Positions 1 through 11,773 of a stretch of 64,000 nucleotides of DNA are shown piece after piece. The DNA lies in NCBI GenBank assembly GCA_020747065.1, contig JAGMVK010000001.1, positions 2,046,001-2,110,000 of the forward strand. The letters run 5' to 3'. The stretch's first letter is position 1, and every line of letters begins with the position of its first letter. A program made the translations under genes and the position numbers. The stretch comes from Cadophora sp. MPI-SDFR-AT-0126. Taxonomy: Eukaryota; Ascomycota; Leotiomycetes; Helotiales; Ploettnerulaceae. A model generated the notes under the pieces. The model saw only the letters and a list, made by a program, of their open reading frames with translations, was not told where the DNA came from and ran no database searches.

Positions 1-1
1 C

Positions 2-142
2 GACGAAGAAGTCCTCAAAATCCTCGAGCAGCCCCTAGCCAAGGAAGCCAAAGCCAAGAACAAGAATAAGAAGAAGAAGCCTGCCAAGAAGGCCGCTGCG
101 GCTGCTGATGACGATGATGAGGAGAGCAGTGACGATGAGTAG
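2..142 (+). CDS. C-terminal end of an unidentified lysine/acid-rich protein (partial)
   Basis: The window opens inside a plus-strand reading frame (frame 2) that stops at TAG 140-142. The 46 visible residues start with a short helix-like segment (DEEVLKILEQPLAKEAKAK), continue into a lysine-rich stretch with KNKNKKKK, an alanine run, and end in a strongly acidic DDDDEESSDDE tail. Such alternating basic and acidic low-complexity tails are common on nuclear and nucleolar proteins, but no family can be named from this fragment. The start and all upstream exons lie outside the window. Confidence concerns that it is coding, not its function. Confidence 0.6.
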   Translation, partial: DEEVLKILEQPLAKEAKAKNKNKKKKPAKKAAAAADDDDEESSDDE

Positions 143-1720
143 GTGGTCGGGATGAAATGATTGCATGATTTGACATGTGGGATGGGTACGGATGGATGAA
201 TGGATGGGTTGGGAAATGGGCTCTGATGGAGAGCTGGATGGGATGGAATGGACTGGGCATGGGCTATTTGCACGATCTGGTCTGTTGATGTAGGTGCCTC
301 TACCTATGTGTCAAATCGAACATCGTTCATTCACCTGCTCGCGGTCGGCAAAATATCATCCAGGCATGCATCTAATCTCGTCTTACTTTAGCCCTTGACA
401 CACTGATCTGTTAACAAAATTGTAAAAAATTCATATTGGGCATGGCTCAAGAAACTGACTACCATACCACACTCCGAATTCAGATCTTAACTCGGTACTG
501 ACGATAGATTTTCTCTGTATTGATGAAACCATACTGGCGTGTATTGTCACTTGTTTTCACGCTAATGTGCGGAGGGCTGTTGAGCTGGGCGAAAGGACGG
601 ATGGCTATGCTAAGGTGAGTATGTCGCTGGTTTGGAAAGTTGGTGCTGGAGATGCATGGGATGGGGAGGAGATACAGAATTGATGGTTTTGGGGGAAAGG
701 AAAGGACGGTTGGTATTATAGTTGTGTGGAAATCTAAACTTCAAAGAGCTAATTGCAGCAAAATCTAGAATGAATATCTCCATGAAAAGTCGAAAATCGT
801 TACTTCGAATTCGTATGGCTGTGTATTTCCTGACTCGTGGTCAAAGTGCGTCCCTGTGTCCGGAGACAAAAGAATCGGAAAATTTTGCTTGTTAGGTCTA
901 TGAAGCTGTTGTTAAAATATCAATTTCTTCCATGATTTCTCAACGAGGAGACCCCTTCGTAATAAGACTGCGGTTTGATCATGCAATCGATCGTTTCAAC
1001 CTCGCTGCTAATCGCCGCTTCAGATGCCCCCCCTCCCTATATCCCGGTTAGTAAAGTCTTTTATTAACATTGGTATTAGGAGCACTTAGGGAAGGATTGT
1101 TAAAGAACATGGCCTCAAGTTTTGAGGGCATTCAGCGATATAAATAATATGGTCCCAGAGTGTTATCGTGCCAAAGGAGGACTTATGAACGCCACACGTT
1201 TTAAGGTCAAAAATTTAGCTTATCAGAATTGGTCAGACTCCTCAGGCATTATATATGTGGCATGTTTATCAAGTGCGTGAAGTAAGAACAAGTTCTCGAA
1301 TATGCCTCTTCGTCTGAGGAAAAAATGGCTGATGTTGACTTCTGTCCTCAGCTTAATCGTAACATGAATTACTCCTACACCGTCGGGCTAAATAAATTCA
1401 AAACTTGACGGTACAAATCTATGGCTATTATTGAGCGGATTTCTAAGCTTTCTACTAGTTTCCAACTCTTCGGTGTTGAGTATTAAGAAATGACGCGGTG
1501 TACACACTCACCTTAGATTCGTTTGTCAAAATCGGTCACCTTTCTCTCCGACGGACAGTTTGCATGCCATGGCAGCGCCGCACTGGTGCTTGAGCGCTGT
1601 AAGATGATGGAGAACATATAAACAAGTACTCTGGCCGCGAAGATTTATTCCATATGACTTTTACTGTTCATGCAAAACCATCTTTGAAACACGGGAAAAC
1701 AAACAATATCGAATCTCAGA
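143..1720. other. Intergenic, no gene seen
   Basis: Only short, non-conserved reading frames are present on either strand. The first 100 bases are G/T-rich with loose ATGGATGG-type repetition, probably the 3' UTR of the gene ending at 142. The last few hundred bases would contain the promoter of the gene at 1721. I saw no tRNA-like or repeat structure. Confidence 0.5.
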
Positions 1721-2128
1721 ATGAGCGACCGTAAACGACCAGCCACTTCGAGTCTGAAGAGCAACTCGCCGCTCTTCTGGGTCGCTCTCGCGATACCCGT
1801 GGCCATCATTGGAATCGGCGTCAACTTCATCCTCAACCCCGTCGGAGCCTCGACAGGCTTTGGAATCCCAATCTACGATCCTGCCAGTTTCCCATTCATG
1901 TGGATCAAGGGGATCCGCGACATCTTTTCGGGCCTGGTCGTCTTGTGGTCGTTTTGGAGAGGGGATAGGCAGATCATTGCAGCGCTTTTTGCTATGGCTA
2001 CGCTCATTCCGATCGGTGACGGGTTTATCATTCTAAGCCATCTGGGCTTCGCGCTGCCTATCTTCATTCATTGGGGCACTGCACTCTACATGGGAGTTGT
2101 CACTAGACTCCTGTTTCGAAGTACTTGA
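1721..2128 (+). CDS. Small four-TM protein, DUF4267-like
   Basis: A single-exon frame encodes 135 residues. After a short hydrophilic N-terminus (about 17 residues) there are four hydrophobic segments, at roughly residues 18-40, 60-80, 86-106 and 107-130, with GIRD and GDGF motifs between them. Length, four-helix topology and the PxGASxGFG / KGIRDIFSG pattern fit the DUF4267 family of small fungal and bacterial integral membrane proteins, whose function is unknown. It stands alone, with more than 1.5 kb of non-coding DNA on each side. The ATG at 1721 is the only sensible start because it precedes the hydrophilic leader. Confidence 0.75.
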   Translation: MSDRKRPATSSLKSNSPLFWVALAIPVAIIGIGVNFILNPVGASTGFGIPIYDPASFPFMWIKGIRDIFSGLVVLWSFWRGDRQIIAALFAMATLIPIGDGFIILSHLGFALPIFIHWGTALYMGVVTRLLFRST

Positions 2129-3915
2129 GAAGCATTTGGTGGGGTTGAGACTGAGAGTCGGTGGTTTTTACGCGACTTCGTGTATGAGTATTCAGCAAGG
2201 TAGGCAGTCACATTGCAGTCATAATTTTTGGAGTAATCGGGTCGGGAGTGTTCGGGAAAGGCAGATAATGTATTTGATTAAGGAAGCACAAGAAAATCGA
2301 AGACGTTTAGAAATTTAAAGCTGCTTGAGTTCAAAGTACCCTATTCTGTATCGCCACAGGCGTCTCGGGACGCACGGACGCAGGTTATGATGATTATTCA
2401 CAGTTCACTCAGCAAACACTTCTACAGATCTCGCTAGGAATAGAGGGTTACAGAGAATAGTTTCTCACTGGAACATATGAACGCATTCAAATGATTAGTC
2501 TGATAAGTATCCTACCGTGATCACATTTTCGTTCTCACGCGCTAACTGGTAAATGTTTTCTCGCGTTATGTGGCCTCTGGCCTCCGTCATGGCCGCATCA
2601 TCACATCACAACAAAGGGCCAGAGGCGAGCTTGAGAGGCACACTTCGCCCCAACACAAGAGTATATGAAGTATTATCGCGAGCAAGATATCGACAGACAA
2701 ACGTGTATATATCGATATTGATTACTGATAGAGTGGTATGCAAGTACTCGCGCATCGTGTTGTCTGATTCCGAGGTGAGTGAAGCACAGCTCGGCAGATT
2801 TCGGATAAAAAAGGGGAAGCTTTCAAGGGTCTCGCGAAGACAGACATGAAAGAACTTGGGAATTATGGCATCAGCACAAGCAAAGAAGACGTGAAAGTGG
2901 TTACAGCGTAAATGGTAGATGCGCTGAACTTGCTGGACTGAGTTTGGGTGTCCTTTCGCGCGCCATAACAAATAGTTCTACGCTGGATCGGGGAGAAATC
3001 CCACAGTCGAAAATCTCAGCAGAGCACAACAAAAGACTATCATATCAAGCCCACCATTTTTCACATAGGATATACCTGTCTAATGTACTCCGGTATCGGC
3101 AAAAGGAGCCCTCATATACCAAAAGCCAATGTAGCTGATATACTTCTTACTTCGGAGATGGTGAATTCCTTCTGTTGGTCGCCCACACCCAAGATAGGGG
3201 TAGTGCAAAATCAGCATTTCTGGTGAGTCAGGAAGGAACGCCACACTCAGCTATGGATCAGGTAGATATCTAGCTTTGAAGGAGAGTAAATACTCAGCAT
3301 AATACCGTCATTGTCAACATAGAAGGACACGGAAGCGATTGGGGGTGATGCAATGCGAAACAGTTTGGTATTGGTTTAGGCGTGACATGGTTTCTCGTTT
3401 AATGTGCTAGCCTACGCCCAGCGCTCTTTGAATGCTCGCCTTCTCTTCCATCGACACAACAACTTTTCTCCAACACATAACACGACACCAGCATCGACAC
3501 ACAACATCTGAGGCTTTTTGACCTCATGCTTACGTGTCGCTGAGATCGTATTCATCTCGACAACACATTCACCAAAATTTTGGCCTCCTCGTAAGTCAAC
3601 ATCTTCGAGCGGTCTCGAGTTGCTGGATTTCTTGCCTCCCGTTGGTGAGCAGGTGATTCAGGAGCTTAAGCGAGAATCCCGCCAGCTTCGAACCCAAATC
3701 CAAACGGAATCCACAACAACAACACGCGCCTTCAGCCCTCCCAACCACGATCAAGTATCGTGTGCACGCCGCTGGGGCGTAGAGAGGTACCTAAATTATA
3801 ATCCTCCAATTCAACCCCTTAGCTGACCAGGCGATAGTCGTGCGCTGCAGTCGCTCGGGCGGTCGCGATCTCGAAGACTTGAAAGGAAGGGAGGCCGAGC
3901 CTCGACGACATCAAC
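2129..3915. other. Intergenic plus probable 5' leader of the PHD-finger gene
   Basis: No convincing coding region is seen. Reading frames here are short and show no domain. The 3.42-3.91 kb part is C/A- and CT-rich, typical of a fungal promoter and leader, and probably carries the transcription start and 5' UTR of the gene whose ATG is at 3916. A frame at 3518-3826 looks like an upstream open frame rather than a protein gene. Confidence 0.45.
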
Positions 3916-6900
3916 ATGAGTGCAAACAGGCCCACGCGGTCGCGCATCTCGAGTCCAGCCGTTCCAGCGCCCTCGATCGAATCATCCGAACCCGCTACCG
4001 ATGCTCCGAATGATAAACCAAAGACCTTCATGCAGCGCTGGGTTGAGCCTGCGCCTGCCCTGCCTCGTCCTTCTTATGCTGAAGCTGGCCACGAGCGTCA
4101 TGGCGTGGTTCTGAACATGATGCCACTGGGAGTTGGACCGAGTGCGAAAGTTCTGAAGGCACTGGCCAATGTGGAGAAGCCAAAGAAGAGCATCAGTTCA
4201 GTGTCTACACCTGAAGTTGCGACGCCCGAACCAGCGCCAGCAGAAGAGATTGCAGAAATTGCAGAGGAGGTAGCAGAGACGATCGAGACACCACGACAAC
4301 AATCCATACCACAACAAACAATTGAAGAGGAGGAAGTGATGCCAAAGACTCCCAAGTCGCCTGGCAGTGAGCGGAAAAGTGTGTCGCGACCGAGTGTTGG
4401 CCCTCAGAGTGCCGGGCAATCAGTTTTCGCCTTGCAGCAATCCCCTACGGCTGCATTCACGCAAGAACCAACACAATCTCGCTATCTTCGGTATCCCTCT
4501 GACTCTGCGACTCCTGAGCCTGCGCTTGGTCCTGATGGTCTTGCAATTATCAATATGGATGTTACAGATAGGGTGGTTGAGTATGCGGTGAATGAGGCTC
4601 TCGATCGCCACAAATGGCCTACTGCGTACGCTCTACGCACCCTTTATGACGACGGCAGAACAAATCCACGCATGGTTCGAATCTTCGACGCCGTCTACAA
4701 TGGGTGGTCTACCATCGACCAGATGGATGAATTTCAAGAAAAGATGAGAAGGAAGAAGAGGGAGGGCAAGAAAGACCGAACTGCTGAATACTATTTTAAT
4801 GGTGAAGATCCAGCGCCACCTCGACCTACAGGTCACTTCAGCTCGATGAGCGCCATGCAAGGCCCAATTTCTACATATCAATCTGTCTATCAAACTCCTT
4901 ACACGTCGTTACCACCGTCCCAGCAAAGCCCAGTTACCGATTCCTCTCAACAAAGGGCTTCATCTATCGTCTCGGTCCCGATGGCTGTGTCGGCTTCACC
5001 TCAACCAGATCACGAGCATATTAGCAAGAAGCAAAGAAGTAATAGCTTCCAGCCTGCAAATGGCCTTGTTCTCAACGGAAATACGTCATTGAACGGTACG
5101 GCGAAAAGCCAGTCTCCGGCAGTATTGGCCTCTTCAAGCGTTGGGCCGTCTCCAGCACCTGAGCCATCGCCAGCAGCCGACCCAAATGGAGACTCGAAGT
5201 CATCCCTGGGCGGAAAGCGATCGCGATCCAATTCGACCTCTTCTTCTTTGTCCTCGGTCAACGAAGATCTCATCGAAGACGCATCAATTCTGTCACCAGC
5301 ACGACCTCTCCCAGGCGCAGCCAAAGCTCCAGCCGCAGCTCCTATGCCTGTGTCTGGCCCCATCTCATCAGTTCCCAGTCATCTGGCTGCCAAATATGGG
5401 CCTGTACTAGGGCTTGGATTTGGTCAAGTGCAGCAGGCACCCCGTTTTGTGTCTCCCTACGCCTCTGCTGAAGGCTTCCAAGCCGTCGCCCTCTCGGCTG
5501 AGGCCGCCAGACACGCGCGGCCAATCAGCCAGCCAGCAAAAGCGGGCCCCAGAACATTTACCTTTTCGACAGTCCCTGCTTCTGCTTCGGCGTCTGCCTC
5601 TGCGTCTGCTTCACTCGCTCGTCCTTCATCCGCTAGCAATCCTCCCCCTTCATCCACACCTGCGGCCTCGTCCGCTCCCACCACTACCACCACCACCAGT
5701 GAGCCGCCCACCAAATCATCCATGGCTCCCACTGCACTCGTTCATTCATCCTCAAATTCTTCCACTACATCAAATAAGAAATTCCCTGCCACTTTCAGAA
5801 TCAAGAACACGGCAAAGGCTCAGCAGGCCCAGATCCAAGTGTCGCAGGAAGAGGTCGACGCCAGCAACCGTCTGAAACGAAAAGCCAGAGACATCACTGG
5901 CAAGACACCAAATACCGAGAGCAACGAGCGGCATGAGGTGAAGACTGCAAAGGCTATCTCTGATGTTGCTGAAGAGACAGGCAATCAATCTGATGGTGGT
6001 GATTCCATCGCTGTCAAGCCGACCAAAAAGCAGAAGAAGCTGCCCAAGGTGCGCCTTCTCAACAGAAATCGCGAGACCCGACAGAATTCTCGTTATGCTT
6101 CAGATGAAGGCAGCTCACCTACCGAGCTGGCCTTCAAACCACCGTTCCCACCAGGAGATTCCCTTCCATCATCTCGTGCTGGCACACCGACCGCAGCCAA
6201 TCGACCAACGAGGAAGCAGAAAACAGGATCGGGTCTACGTGTCAAGACATCGTAAGTCATCAATTTTTCACATCGCTGCATCATATCATCACTCGAAGCT
6301 TTGAGATGCCTCGAGAATTGTGCTTTCTATTCTATCCCGCCCTTGTCCTCTCAATTTATTGCTTGCAATCTTCGTGATTGCTGTCGCACAATCCGAAGCA
6401 CAATGCGCCCGAGCTTGAACTCAGGCTTTCCGCGTTCATCCTCACCTCATCAAAATTATTTCATCAGAATTATGCTAATACGAAATCTCAATTACAGGCC
6501 GATGAAGAAAAAGACTGGCACTTCTGCTGGCATTCCAAAGGATATGCGCAGCCCCATCAGCAACGGCGGTCCAATGACACAGGTAAGCTCAATTTCCCTT
6601 CGCGCCCACGTGTACTGTCTCTGGATGACCGCGGTCATCATTTTGAGATCTCTTGGATGGTATCTTGAGCTTTTGAGGAGGTGCTGGACTCGATGGATCA
6701 GGAGTTTGATTCACGATGCTGCGGTGGCCTGAAAAATGCCAACGCCCGCCGGCAATCTCTGCATTCCGCCCCTACCGGCGCCAAACCTTGCCAACCCCCC
6801 ACATCCACGCACGTCCACCCTCAAGAAGCTCCGCCACACGTTTCCTTTTCTGGCGCTCTCGCATCCTTCATTCCAAATTAAATTGCATGTTCTCATTGCT

Positions 6901-8428
6901 GACCCATGATACAGGACGGCGAGAACGATGACTTCTGTTCAGCATGCGGAGGTAACGGTGACCTGGTCTGCTGCGACGGTTGTACGAGATCATTCCACTT
7001 CAAGTGTGTTGATCCCCCTCTTGTTGAGGGTTCCCAAGCTCTTCCAGACGATTGGTACTGCAATTCTTGTCAACTCAAGCAAAACGGTCCCTTTGACGAT
7101 GACACGGGCGGAGTGTGGGGTCCGTTAATCTCTGAGCTCGAGGATAAGAACCCAAGATCTTTCCGCCTGCCCGAGCCGATTCGTGAGTACTTCGTGGATG
7201 TCAAGACCGGTGCAGATGGCGAGTATGAGGAAATTATCCCGCCGAAACCCAAGTAAGCCCCCCAAACGCCGAATTTGATGCGATAGAATCTCTGCTGATC
7301 ATTTCACAGGAATAACAAAGCAGGTTGGGAGGAAGCACCTGATTATTTCCGGAAAAAGGATGCCAAAGGCAAGATTATCCTTTGTCATCGCTGTAATGGC
7401 GAGGCTTCGGCTCCTGATCGCATGATTATTCCATGCAGCTTCTGCGGTCTGTACTGGCATCTGGACTGTCTCGATGTTCCTCTTGCGAAAGAACCTGGAG
7501 CTGGCCGACAATGGCGATGCCCTGCTCATGTCGATGATCTCCTCGCTGTTCTTCCTGCCACTTTGGCCCCGGCTCATCGATTCCGCAAGATCAAGGGTGC
7601 ATCCGTCATTAAGCCGGCTGCCACTCGAGGCTTCAAGAACAATGGGCACATTGAGATTGAGAACGATGCCAGCGAGGACGAGGAGGAGCAAGGCTTTTAC
7701 GAATTGAGAGAGTTTGGTCACGTTTACAAGCTCCCAGAGACCAGTGTCAAGCTCGATTTCATCTCCAGGTTTGTCTCCCCCCCTCCCCCGTTCATTGTTT
7801 ATTTCTAACATGTTTCCAGGGTCAAGCAGATGCGTGGCAAATATGTCCCATCGCTGTACAGCTCCAAACCCAGACCTCAGCCAGCTGCCAAAGCAGCCCC
7901 ACCAGCGGCTTCTGTGCCATCCGCACCTGGCTCCGACAAACTATGGAACCAGCGTACGATGGAAGAGCAGCAAGCAGCGCTCAACCTCGCATCTCTCCTC
8001 GTTAATACCAATGACCCGGCAGTGGAAGATAAAACGGGACTCTTGGTCAACGCTCTTCTGGTAGGTTTCATACTCCAGGTTCCATGACGTAACTAGTGTC
8101 AGATTTGGCTAACGAGTCTTGCTTTGAATAGTCCGAAGCTCCACCCGCTGTGATCTCCATGGTCGCGCAGAGCACTGCAGAGAAGATGACTGCGCCTAAG
8201 TTGACCAAGAAGGAGAAGAAGGGGATCCAAGCATTCTTCAACTTCCTCAAGGACAAACTTGATAACGCGGAGAGTAGTAGTGATGAGGACGACGATGCTG
8301 CACCAGTCACTCCACCTGAGACAGTCGACGAGCCAGCTGCTGTCCCAGAGGTCACGAGAGCTGTTGACAATTCGAAATTTGCGACTGTTGAATCTGTCGA
8401 GGATGAGGATGCAGAGATGATACTCTGA
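3916..8428 (+). CDS. Two-PHD-finger chromatin protein, Rco1/Cph1-like (Rpd3S complex)
   Basis: Six exons can be spliced: 3916-6251, 6498-6582, 6915-7252, 7310-7768, 7820-8060 and 8132-8428. They give about 1251 residues. The first 800 residues are mostly disordered (Ser/Pro/Ala-rich, including an SASASA run near 5580-5613) but contain a compact segment around residues 215-290 rich in charged residues. PHD finger 1 (about residues 815-862) shows the CxxC...CC..C...H..C...CxxC pattern (DDFCSACGG, LVCCDGC, WYCNSC). PHD finger 2 (about 945-995) has CHRC, PCSFCGLYWHLDC and RCPAH. A lysine-rich KKEKKGIQAF segment and an acidic tail follow. Two PHD fingers after a long disordered N-terminus match Rco1 of the Rpd3S histone deacetylase complex, which reads methylated nucleosomes over transcribed genes. 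Orthology is inferred. Confidence 0.82.
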
Positions 8429-9715
8429 TCTGCATCTTCCCGCATCGCCGATTCCCTCGCTGAGTTTTCTCAGCTCCGACAGGCCACACGAACCGTTCCA
8501 CATTTAGCCCAAGCGCTTGGCAAGGAATAAATGTCACGTGTACGGCAACCCTCTCTCCAATCACAAAGTTCGTGTTTCACGGCCTGTCAGCCACCTCAGC
8601 TCAAGCTGCTGACCGGCTCATTTCGTTCGTTGTACCATTTATTCGGCTCATCTCTTACGAATAGGAGAGATTGAGCTACGAATTACCATTGGTGTTGTTC
8701 GTCTCGTTTTTTAGTTTCTCTTTGCATGGATGGGCAGAGGAGACAGACCATGGAGAGATGGAGTGTATAATATTACCATCATCGTTCGTTTGTCTTCTTG
8801 CGACTGGCGTTTGGAGTCATTGGAATGCAGGAACTGCAGACTGGATATATTCGCTGCGCCTGAGCGCGAATTTGGGCTTTGCCTCGTGGTCCTTTTGATA
8901 CAGAGGCTGAGATGAGACAGAATGGAGAGACCAGAATAGTAGTGGTTGGTGGTGGTGGTTGTGGCGGGTGGAGAGTGTCGTGTAGAGAATGATCTGAGGG
9001 AGATGCACCTGAGCAATCACGGTCCAGAGATCAATCGATTTGGCTAGTAAGGATTGATATCCAGTAGCGCTCACTTGTTCTTCAATAGAGTGCTCGCAGG
9101 AGGAATTCCTAAATACCTACCTGATTAGATGGTAGCAATTTAAGAGGAGCGTGTTGAGCACGGGGAATTAAACACCTGTAAAAACGTTGCATCTTCAGAT
9201 CGTGAGGCTGTGATGAATCGGAGTAAAGGGGTAGCTATCTAGGTGTGCCTAATACACCTCGGTCAAGAGCTTCCTGGTAGTCCGGGAACTTATTAACTGC
9301 CATAAGCGGTCGTGATCGATGGTCTACCTACCTGACTGACTGGCTAAGCAACCGGCGTGCTACAGGAATATCCCAACTCACCATACGATGGGTTTTCCAC
9401 CTCTGCTGCCTGCCTTGGAGGGTATTGGATTATCTGGATCGGATTGTTTGGATGATTGATCAAAATGAGATTCTATATTACTATTCATGCAATCATACTC
9501 ACATGTTCAGTAATAAAATGGGATTCGCCTCCACTAAAGGAAGAAATTTTTCTTTTCCGCGCCCCCAGACGACCCTTCTTTCCTTTCCTTTCCCTTTTCG
9601 TCCTCCAAACTACCTCGTTCATTCATGTATTGCAAATGTCCTCCGAACTCCTTCCACGGCATAAAGAGCTGAAGTAAAGTACAGCGGACTTGAAGGGAGC
9701 GAGCAATTCAGTCCT
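8429..9715. other. Intergenic between convergent genes
   Basis: The region lies between the PHD-finger gene (plus) and the bZIP-like gene (minus), so it should hold both 3' UTRs. Short frames on both strands at 8.7-9.1 and 9.4-9.7 kb show low-complexity, non-conserved translations and are not credible genes. No RNA gene was recognised. Confidence 0.45.
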
Positions 9716-10897
9716 TCATCCACCCTCAACCTCCTCGCCCCTCACAATCCCCTTTAAAAATCTCCTAATCTCCCCTTCCCACTCTTCCTCCTCTTCCCCC
9801 TTCCCAATTCCCTCCCTATCCTCACTTCCCTCCCCGTCCCCGTCCCTGTCCCTCTCTACATCCATACAATCCACCTCACGCAACACCCCCCTCCTCCCCA
9901 GCTCCCCCCAGAGACCCATCAACAACCCTCTCATCTCCTTCCTCGTCGCTTCCAGGAATGCGACCTGCTGTCGGAGTGAAGTGATGGTCAGTTCGCGGCG
10001 GGCGCGGTAGGTTGCTTGCGAGCGGCGAAGTTGGAGACGGCGGCGCTGGGAAGGGGGGTGGTTGTGTTAGTTTTAGTTATACCAAAAAAAAGGGGGGGAG
10101 GGGATGGGAAGATGGAGGGAGGAGGTGGGGTGGGATGGGAGTGGAATGCGAGGACTTACTGCGAGGCTGTCTTCGTCGGAGAGGTGTGGATGAGAGGGTC
10201 TGCGAGTTGCTTGTTTAGGAGTACACTTCCTCTTCTTTCTAGGACTAGATTCAACGTCTTCGTCCTCATTTTCGGTCTTGTCGTCGTCGTGATGATCTTG
10301 CTCGATTTTGAGTTTCGGTAATGCTCTTGATCCTGAGCTTCTGATTTTTGACTTTGATATTGGATTCATGTTTGATCGTAAAATGTGGTCGTGGTCAGAT
10401 GTGCTCTCTTCTGGCGGAGTAAGTGGAAGGGTTTGTGTCAGTTCGAGGTCGCGCATTGCTGTGAATCCTGTTTCCTCCTTCATCTCATCACTCTCATTCT
10501 CAGCTTGAACCTCATCGGTGACATCCCTATCTCCATCTCCACTCTCTAGTCCTTCCTGTTCATTTCCACCTTCTTTCTCAAGCATCTGGCCAATCACTTC
10601 TGCATTTGGATCTCCATCTGTCTGCCCCTTTCCCCTGTCAAAACCAACTTCACAGCCAGCCCCAGATTTCACAAACACTCCACAAAACTTTAATTCCAGC
10701 CCTAGATACGCCGCACAAGAACTCTCTGTTCGAGAGTTTAGCTGGATGTCGCGTAGTACCGGCCTAGGTCTAGGTAAGCCTTCAAGGTGTGGAGGAGGAG
10801 GTGTTGATGTGGATGGGTAGAAGCGCGTGTGGTAGTTGTCGGAGCTTAGGATGGTGTGTATATCCATGTCTAGAACGGCGGTGGTGCGAAGTGGATT

Positions 10898-10928
<31 letters not shown>

Positions 10929-11047
10929 ATGGTGACTGAAAGTACTGCTCGTTGAGGAACAATAGAGTGATGTTCTGGAGTTGATTGCTGTTTCGTTCTT
11001 CCCAATCTCAATTTCAGATCTTTGCTACCTCGACAAGTTGATCCCAA
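9716..11047 (-). CDS. bZIP-like transcription factor with proline run
   Basis: Two exons join in phase: 11047-10160 and 10045-9716, with donor GTAAGT (rc of 10154-10159) and a CCCAG acceptor, giving up to 405 residues. Exon 1 is a disordered acidic region ending in a SPRKKRKC basic patch. Exon 2 opens with RRRLQLRRSQATYRARRE, the basic region of a fungal bZIP, followed by leucine-zipper heptads (SLRQQVAFLE, then M/L at seven-residue steps) and a glutamate-rich tail. The frame would begin at 11047, but a 29-base homopolymer near the N-terminus makes a start at M61 (10867-10865, MDIHTILSS) equally likely, leaving the homopolymer in the leader. Target genes are unknown. Confidence 0.65.
10900..10928. 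repeat. 29-base G/C homopolymer inside or just before the bZIP coding region
   Basis: The plus strand has 29 consecutive G (C29 on the coding strand). If the start at 11047 is used it encodes a nine-proline run; if translation starts at 10867 it is 5' UTR. Such tracts are prone to length error in sequencing and to slippage in vivo. Confidence 0.95.
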
Positions 11048-11773
11048 ATTGTCAAATGTTGTGGGCGCCCAATGCTAGTGTCCCTGTTTGTGTTGAGTTC
11101 TTGGTCTAGAGATGGCAAGCTGTTGTGGAGGTCGCATCGTCGTCGAATCATCCATCAGTCCACAAAGTCAATTCCTCATGTTCCAAATCTGATTAATTCG
11201 AAAATGAAGCCGACCAAAAGCTGACAATGCTCTTCTCTCTCTCTTCATGCTGTTGGAAACAGTAGAGACATTTCAGAAAGTTCCAGCTCCACGACTTATA
11301 CAGGACGTCAGGAAAGTAAGCTTTCCAGTAGTATCCGCGACGCAGATATCCATGTTCGTAATAAACGGCATAACGCAACATCTCCAAACAACCATTGGTC
11401 TCTCAGTAGATCCTGTGACGAACTATAACTCGTTAACTTTTGAAGTCCCTGGTCATTGGCAGGGCGGAGTGACAGTCCTCCCGTCCGAGCGATGCCAAGA
11501 GCTTTTGCCGACGCGAAGCTCGGTTCGGATTTAGGATTTGAGGGAGGTGTTGTGACTTTCTTTTGACTTTGGTCATGGTCGGCAGAATTCAAGATGAGAT
11601 TTTTGCGGTTCCTGTGATTGTTGATCGTGCCGATATTCAGAATTGAGAAGCATTCTCTTGGATGGCTCAATCATGACCTGCGGGCTTTTGCTGCGACGCA
11701 AGTCTCGTGACGTCGATCAGATGAGCTTCAAGTTCTGGAAAAGATGCCCTGTAGAAGATTGTGAGAATTGTCT
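11048..11773. other. Gap between two minus-strand regulator genes
   Basis: It contains the promoter of the bZIP-like gene and the 3' region of the Fungal_trans gene. Overlapping short frames occur on both strands (11.2-11.7 kb), without recognisable domains or splice continuity, so nothing is called. Confidence 0.4.
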
